Program-made: the position numbers and the translations under genes
Assembly (NCBI GenBank): GCA_035771175.1
Contig: CM069590.1
Coordinates: forward strand, 59,533,725 to 59,597,724
Reading direction: 5' to 3'
DNA from: Paratinospora sagittata
Lineage: Eukaryota > Streptophyta > Magnoliopsida > Ranunculales > Menispermaceae
DNA: 64,000 nt
Notes under the pieces: model-generated
The model's input: the letters and a program-made list of their open reading frames with translations, nothing else
What the model was told of the DNA's origin: nothing
Database searches by the model: none
Shown here: piece by piece, positions 59,612 to 64,000 of the stretch
Position numbering within the stretch: the stretch's first letter is position 1
How the letters are laid out: the number at the start of each line of letters is the position of its first letter

Positions 59612-61320
59612 CACGATCTTTTATGGGGGAGTACTACTCATGCATCACAACGTTGATAGTGTTGTTACTCTAGCGTCATCACTCTTATATATCTATCCTA
59701 ATTTTATCACCTGTGACTTTTGTTAATTCTAATGTTTTGTAGAACTGGACAATGAATTAGAAACAAATGCTTTTTTGAACTTCCTTAAGAGTCAAAGCCC
59801 TGATTTAATTATTGCTTGTTTAACACTTAACATGTTCACAAGTTATAAAGAATATTCTATGAATAGTGCTAGCGGTACACCAAATTAAATTCATAGCAAG
59901 ACTCACTAATCAAGGGTTTGATTGATTGATGCGTTGAAGGGATCGCTTAAATATCAAGATTCTCTCTAATTGGGGTTTGATTGATTGAAGGAAGTGTTGA
60001 ATAGAAGACCTTTATATAAAAAGTTTCAATTTTATTAAGAAAGGATAATTAGCCAATGGTGCATATATATTTGCAAGGAACAAATGTTGCTTTATATCTT
60101 ATGCATATTGCTATTACAGCACCTCTTGCTACTTGTAATATCTTCTTTATAAAAGATTTTATAAATATAATATACTATGTTCCACGTGTCAAACTGCTGC
60201 TAGGTTTTTAGCCCATCACTGTCATCCTAGTCAAAAAAAGGTTATTCCAAATGTCGATAAAGTGGATTATCAAGTAAGAGTGCTGTCGGATATTTGACTC
60301 CAATCTCACATTCCATCAAAGGGATTTGGTCAAGAATTCAATTATATATATATATGAAGGAATGTTTTATTTCAGCTTTTTAATTGTATATTTTTGCCTA
60401 CCAAATTGAATATATGTATTTTTTTTCCCTTCTTGGGAAAGTTTTAGTGCAATAAGAAGAGTTGTCACACTATAATTAGGTGGTCACAGGTTTTAGTTGA
60501 CAACCTTATATAATATAGGGTAACATTGCATATAGTAAACCTAAAAAGTAGTTCCATCTTTGTTAAAATCTTGCACGGCTAGGAGCTTTAAGCATCACGC
60601 CGCCCTTTTATATTTATTTCACCAAATTTTATTTTATTATCAATCTTAATAAGAAAATAATTTTCTTGAATATGTGAGGATCCAAATAATAATTTCACAT
60701 TATATATAAATACGTTGAAGTAATATACGTCACAAATCTATCTTTCATTGGTGCTAAGGACTTTTAAAGTAACATCACACCGAGATCTGAAAGTAATTAG
60801 GTGGAAGCAATATTATTATTAATAGAGATCAAGCTACTCAACAAATTTACATTGAAGAAAAAAAACTTTTTTTCATTTGAAATTTCCACTAATCGTGGTT
60901 ATCATTTGGTGGGAATAATTCTTAAGAAACAGTAAAGATGTTGGCAAAAGATAATGGAAAATATTGATGTATATTGAAAAGGAAATAAGTGAAATACTAA
61001 AATAATAATAATAATAATAATAATAAGTGAAGAAAGAAAAAAAAAAAAACATGTAATTCAATGTTATAATAGCACTCCTTAGTCCTCATTAAGTACAAGT
61101 GTAAGGTCATATATATATTAATTAGTATATAGCCGAATTATCCTTACAGTGCACATTATTGTCATCTCCTATTTTGAAATAGGATATACATTTAACAATT
61201 ATCTTGTGCCATCTTTTTCCAACTTTAAAAGCTTTGGAACAAATGTCTGGACGACATTTTTTCAGTTGAGAATATAAACCATTCTCATTCGGATTCCATC
61301 TTTAATAAAGGTTAATAGCA
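59612..61320. other. AT-rich spacer, no gene recognised
   Basis: Contains an (AAT)n run at about 61000-61026. A phrase TTTAACACTTAACATGTTCACAA near 59819 echoes sequence just left of the hAT element (58880). No coding or RNA gene seen. Confidence 0.45.
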
Positions 61321-61541
61321 TCAAAGAGGCGTTGACGGAGTAGTTGGGTAGAGGGGTAAGTAACCGAGAAGTTACAATTAAGTTCAAGTCTCATATACTT
61401 GTGCCTCCTCTAAGGTATGAGCCCGAACGAGAATTTTTTTAGAGTTTTAAAGATTGTCACTTTTGCGAGTTAAGGACTTGCACCCCTAGATTAATTAGAT
61501 GTGCATAAGTTGGCCCAAATATTAAGTTCCTAAAAAAAAGA
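61321..61541 (+). mobile_element. SINE, copy B, with target-site duplication
   Basis: Begins TCAAAGAGGCGTTGACGGAG, then GTAGTTGGGTAGAG and TTCAAGTCTC (A- and B-box regions), with the same body phrases as 58611-58830, and ends CCTAAAAAAAAG. TTAATAGCA flanks it at 61312-61320 and 61542-61550. Confidence 0.75.
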
Positions 61542-61550
61542 TTAATAGCA

Positions 61551-61960
61551 AGTAACTTGAGATATTTAATTGGTTTCATTCTATATATAATAACGTACTC
61601 TTAAAAATATTGTTCATAAGCTTTTCAGATAGTTAAACTTTACAAATTTCAATTAGGTCCTATCTAAGCTTTTCTCTTCCATTCGTTACCTCTCAAACAT
61701 GCTCCCACTTTTAATTTTTAATTCACCATCTTTTTTCCCTAAACCTCAATTATTTGAACACATACTTATAATTTTTAAATTCCCTATATTTTCTCCATTT
61801 GAGCTTAATTCTACTCTCAGCTCCTCTTCCTTTGCAGACCCCCTTTCATTTCTCCCTTTTCACTTATTCTACTCCACTTTCTCTACAACCCCCCTCAATG
61901 CAAAATACGCCCCCTCTCCCCCCAAGAGACTCCTCTCTACAGTTGCGTACTTTAGATAAG
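61551..61960. other. Spacer, no gene recognised
   Basis: Pyrimidine-rich on the plus strand (61660-61920), which opens Ser/Pro/Phe-rich frames of no recognisable family. Probably non-coding. Confidence 0.45.
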
Positions 61961-61969
61961 TCTTGTTCA

Positions 61970-62545
61970 TCACCACAACTACTTTGATTAAACTCCATCT
62001 AAGGCCGACCGGATCAACAACTAATTGATTTGAAGTTTTTTTTTGTGAAGTGTAATTAGAGATGGGTGTTTGATTTGCTATTCTTTGTTCTTCTTCCTAT
62101 TTCCTTTATGAAAAATTATAATAAATATTTTTTTCCTTTGTCGATTTACTTTTTTTTGTTGTTATTGTTGTTGTTGGAAAATTATAATAAAAAGGAGGAG
62201 AAACGAAAATCATTTTCTGCTTATGGAAAATTATAATTCTTCATTATGAAAAATTATAAAATTATAATAAAGTGTCACCAAAGAGGAGAAACGGAAATCA
62301 TTTTCCTTTACCAATCCTACTTCAACTAAACCCTATTTGAGGTCAATCGGCATCAAAGGCTAAGTATCGGCACTTGACAATTCGAATTTTAGGGGCCCCG
62401 CAGACTTTAAATGGGTTGAAATGAAAAAAGTGTGTTTGATTTGCTTTTTTTTTTTGGCTATTCTTTGTTCTTCTTCTTATTCCCTTTATGAAAAATTATA
62501 ATAAATACATTTTTTATTTCTATTTATTTTTGTTTTTGTTGTTGT
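61970..62545. repeat. Degenerate tandem duplication of about 350 bases
   Basis: TTTGATTTGC...CTATTCTTTGTTCTTCTTC...ATGAAAAATTATAATAAATA occurs near 62067 and again near 62433. The phrases TAAACTCCATCTAAGGCCGACCGG (61988) and TAAACCCTATTTGAGGTCAATCGG (62328) also correspond. The two units are clearly diverged. Confidence 0.7.
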
Positions 62546-62672
62546 TTGGGTGTCATCAACAATGGAAGAAGTAGAAAGAAGACATTTAATAGGTTTAGAA
62601 AAGAAGAAGAAGTTGTTCTTAGTTTAGTTTGACATGACTCAGTTGTGGATGGTGAAATAAAAAATGCAAATG

Positions 62673-63644
62673 TAGCGACCCCACAACCCGGACCACCAAC
62701 CCCCACAGGGGACGGCTTGCAGGAACGCCGGGGCAGAACACCCGACGTAGGCACTTTGAACCTCCCACAACACAACTGAGGCGGTTGAGGCCCTACGAGC
62801 CTAAGACGAACTTGAAACATAACCTGACAAACATGTACTATTCCACCATCCATACTAATCATCAAGACAAAAGATAATCCATAAAATGATCTCATATCAA
62901 ATCAGTCCATCAAAAAAGAGCATACACATGATAGTTCAACATCACGAGTACAAAGAAAATCATCATATGCCCACATGACCTATTTAACAAAAATCCAACT
63001 TGCCAAATACTACAAGTGTAATAAGTGTTATAGTTACATACTATAAAATATGATTACATTATAATTAAAACAAAGTTCACCAAAATATTTGCCTCCTAAC
63101 TCACGTTGAGGCCATAAACTCTCTTGCCGGCAAGGCCCTCAAGAGGTGACTACTCCTGTGGCGACCCCGCGCCCCGGACCACCAACCCCGCAGGGAATGA
63201 CATGCGGAATGCCGGGGCGAGACGCCCGGCGTAGGCATCTCCGACCACTCCTTAACTCCCATGAGGTGGTTGAGATCCTACGAGCCTTATTTCAAACAAC
63301 GACATAAGTACTAAACAAAACTACCCACCGTATTAATCATCAAAGACAAAAGATAATCCATAAAAATGAACCATAAATAAAATCATAATCCCTACAGTCC
63401 ATTAAAATTGACATACACATAAAGTCCAAAATTGTGGGTACAAATAAAAACCGTCATATGCCCACATGGTTTATCTAACAAGTCCCAACTCACCCATACT
63501 ACAATGTGGTAAGTGTTATAATTACATAATCCAAAATATAATACTTCATAATTTAAAACACAGTTCAATCAAAATGTCTCACAACTCACATCGAGGCTTT
63601 GGATTCTCTCGCAGGCAAGGCCCTCAAGATATAACTACTTCTTT
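62673..63644. repeat. Tandem pair of about 487-bp LTR-like units
   Basis: Unit 1 (about 62673-63159) begins TGTAGCGACCCCACAACC, and unit 2 (63160-63644) begins TGTGGCGACCCCGCGCCC. They align throughout, sharing CGGACCACCAACCCC, AAGACAAAAGATAATCCATA, CATATGCCCACATG and GGCAAGGCCCTCAAGA. TG-initial, GC-rich starts of the form TGTRGCGACC recall plant LTR termini, so this may be LTR sequence duplicated in tandem. No coding domain lies in the window. Confidence 0.72.
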
Positions 63645-64000
63645 GCCCTTATTCGGGACAGAAGGACCTGAAAGATGAAAATGAGGGTGAGCCAACGGTG
63701 CCCAGTGAATAGAATTTAAATATGCTATCAATACTCATCAATAAATATCATGAATGCATGTCAATGTGTAGCATGATTAAAAGCTCATAACATATAGATA
63801 TCAAGCATTTATAACAAATTCGATGCAAGTAAAAGCTTATCAACTTGGATCCACATTCCGCATGCATTGGGTTACTAGTGCACGTCTATTTCACCGTACC
63901 GTTGACCCCAATCATGTTTATTTGGGTTACTAGTACACGTCTATTTCACCGTGCCGTTGACCCCAATCATTTCCTTTCCTAAAACCCTCCTATGACAAGG
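63645..64000. other. Continuation of the repeat to the window edge
   Basis: Includes GGTGAGCCAACGGTGCCCAGTGAATAG and the 55-bp tandem repeat below. It probably belongs to the same retroelement, which runs off the end of the window. Confidence 0.45.
63867..63972. repeat. 55-bp tandem repeat
   Basis: TTGGGTTACTAGTGCACGTC at 63867 recurs at 63922 (TAGTACACGTC); each continues TATTTCACCGT...CCGTTGACCCCAATCAT. Confidence 0.9.

Noticed and set aside
62524..62895. 123-codon minus-strand frame
   Set aside because: Lies across the LTR-like tandem repeat; no homology to a gag, pol or host protein that I recognise.
1..64000. CRISPR arrays, operons, prokaryotic signals, integrated virus or organelle insertions
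   Set aside because: None seen. Spliced genes and the repeat types point to an ordinary plant nuclear chromosome.

Overview
This is a piece of a nuclear eudicot plant genome. The genes are split by GT-AG introns, the spacers are very AT-rich, (TA)n, (CT)n and (ATT)n microsatellites are frequent, and the spacers are full of degenerate SINEs, LINE-like retroposons, copia remnants and non-autonomous hAT and PIF/Harbinger-like elements. One run of exactly 100 N (5673-5772) is an assembly gap. I cannot name the species from the sequence.

Seven protein-coding genes can be read through to complete, in-frame spliced models. (1) A secreted GDSL esterase/lipase, plus strand, 5 exons, 237-4087. (2) A UBA2-type acidic double-RRM protein, minus, single coding exon, 9942-11327. 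(3) A membrane-anchored peroxisomal-type ascorbate peroxidase, plus, 9 exons, 12625-16050. (4) A POLLENLESS3-LIKE/MS5-family TPR protein, minus, 4 exons, 16734-18451. (5) A subgroup-4 R2R3-MYB repressor, plus, 2 exons, 25751-26786. (6) The 20S proteasome subunit alpha-4 (PAD1 type), minus, 3 exons, 36993-42360. (7) An AHK1-type hybrid histidine kinase, minus, 13 exons, 46767-54502. UBA2 and APX are divergent and share a 1.3 kb spacer. APX and the TPR gene converge. Apart from that, the genes are functionally unrelated neighbours, as is usual for a plant chromosome.

Layout: 1-4.1 kb GDSL gene; 4.1-9.9 kb repeat-rich spacer with the gap and a decayed partial copy of the nearby APX gene (about 6168-8410); 9.9-18.7 kb a compact block of three genes; 18.7-25.7 kb AT-rich spacer with a SINE; 25.7-26.8 kb MYB gene; 26.8-37 kb spacer with a PIF/Harbinger-like element, a fold-back element, a heptamer minisatellite and a SINE; 37-42.4 kb PAD1, with a 3.4 kb intron holding three transposon insertions; 43.7-46.5 kb a decayed copia element lying just downstream of AHK1; 46.8-54.5 kb AHK1; 54.5-64 kb gene-free sequence with two related SINEs, a hAT element with an intact 8-bp target duplication, and tandem repeats of probable LTR origin.

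I found no clearly new biological system. The most useful unexpected points are: a GC-AG intron required by the reading frame of the AHK1 gene; the local APX pseudogene; two MSA-like (G2/M) promoter motifs upstream of the TPR gene; a consensus 5' splice site directly abutting the UBA2 stop codon; an overlapping upstream ORF or 5'-UTR intron at APX; and several transposon insertions whose target-site duplications are still readable.
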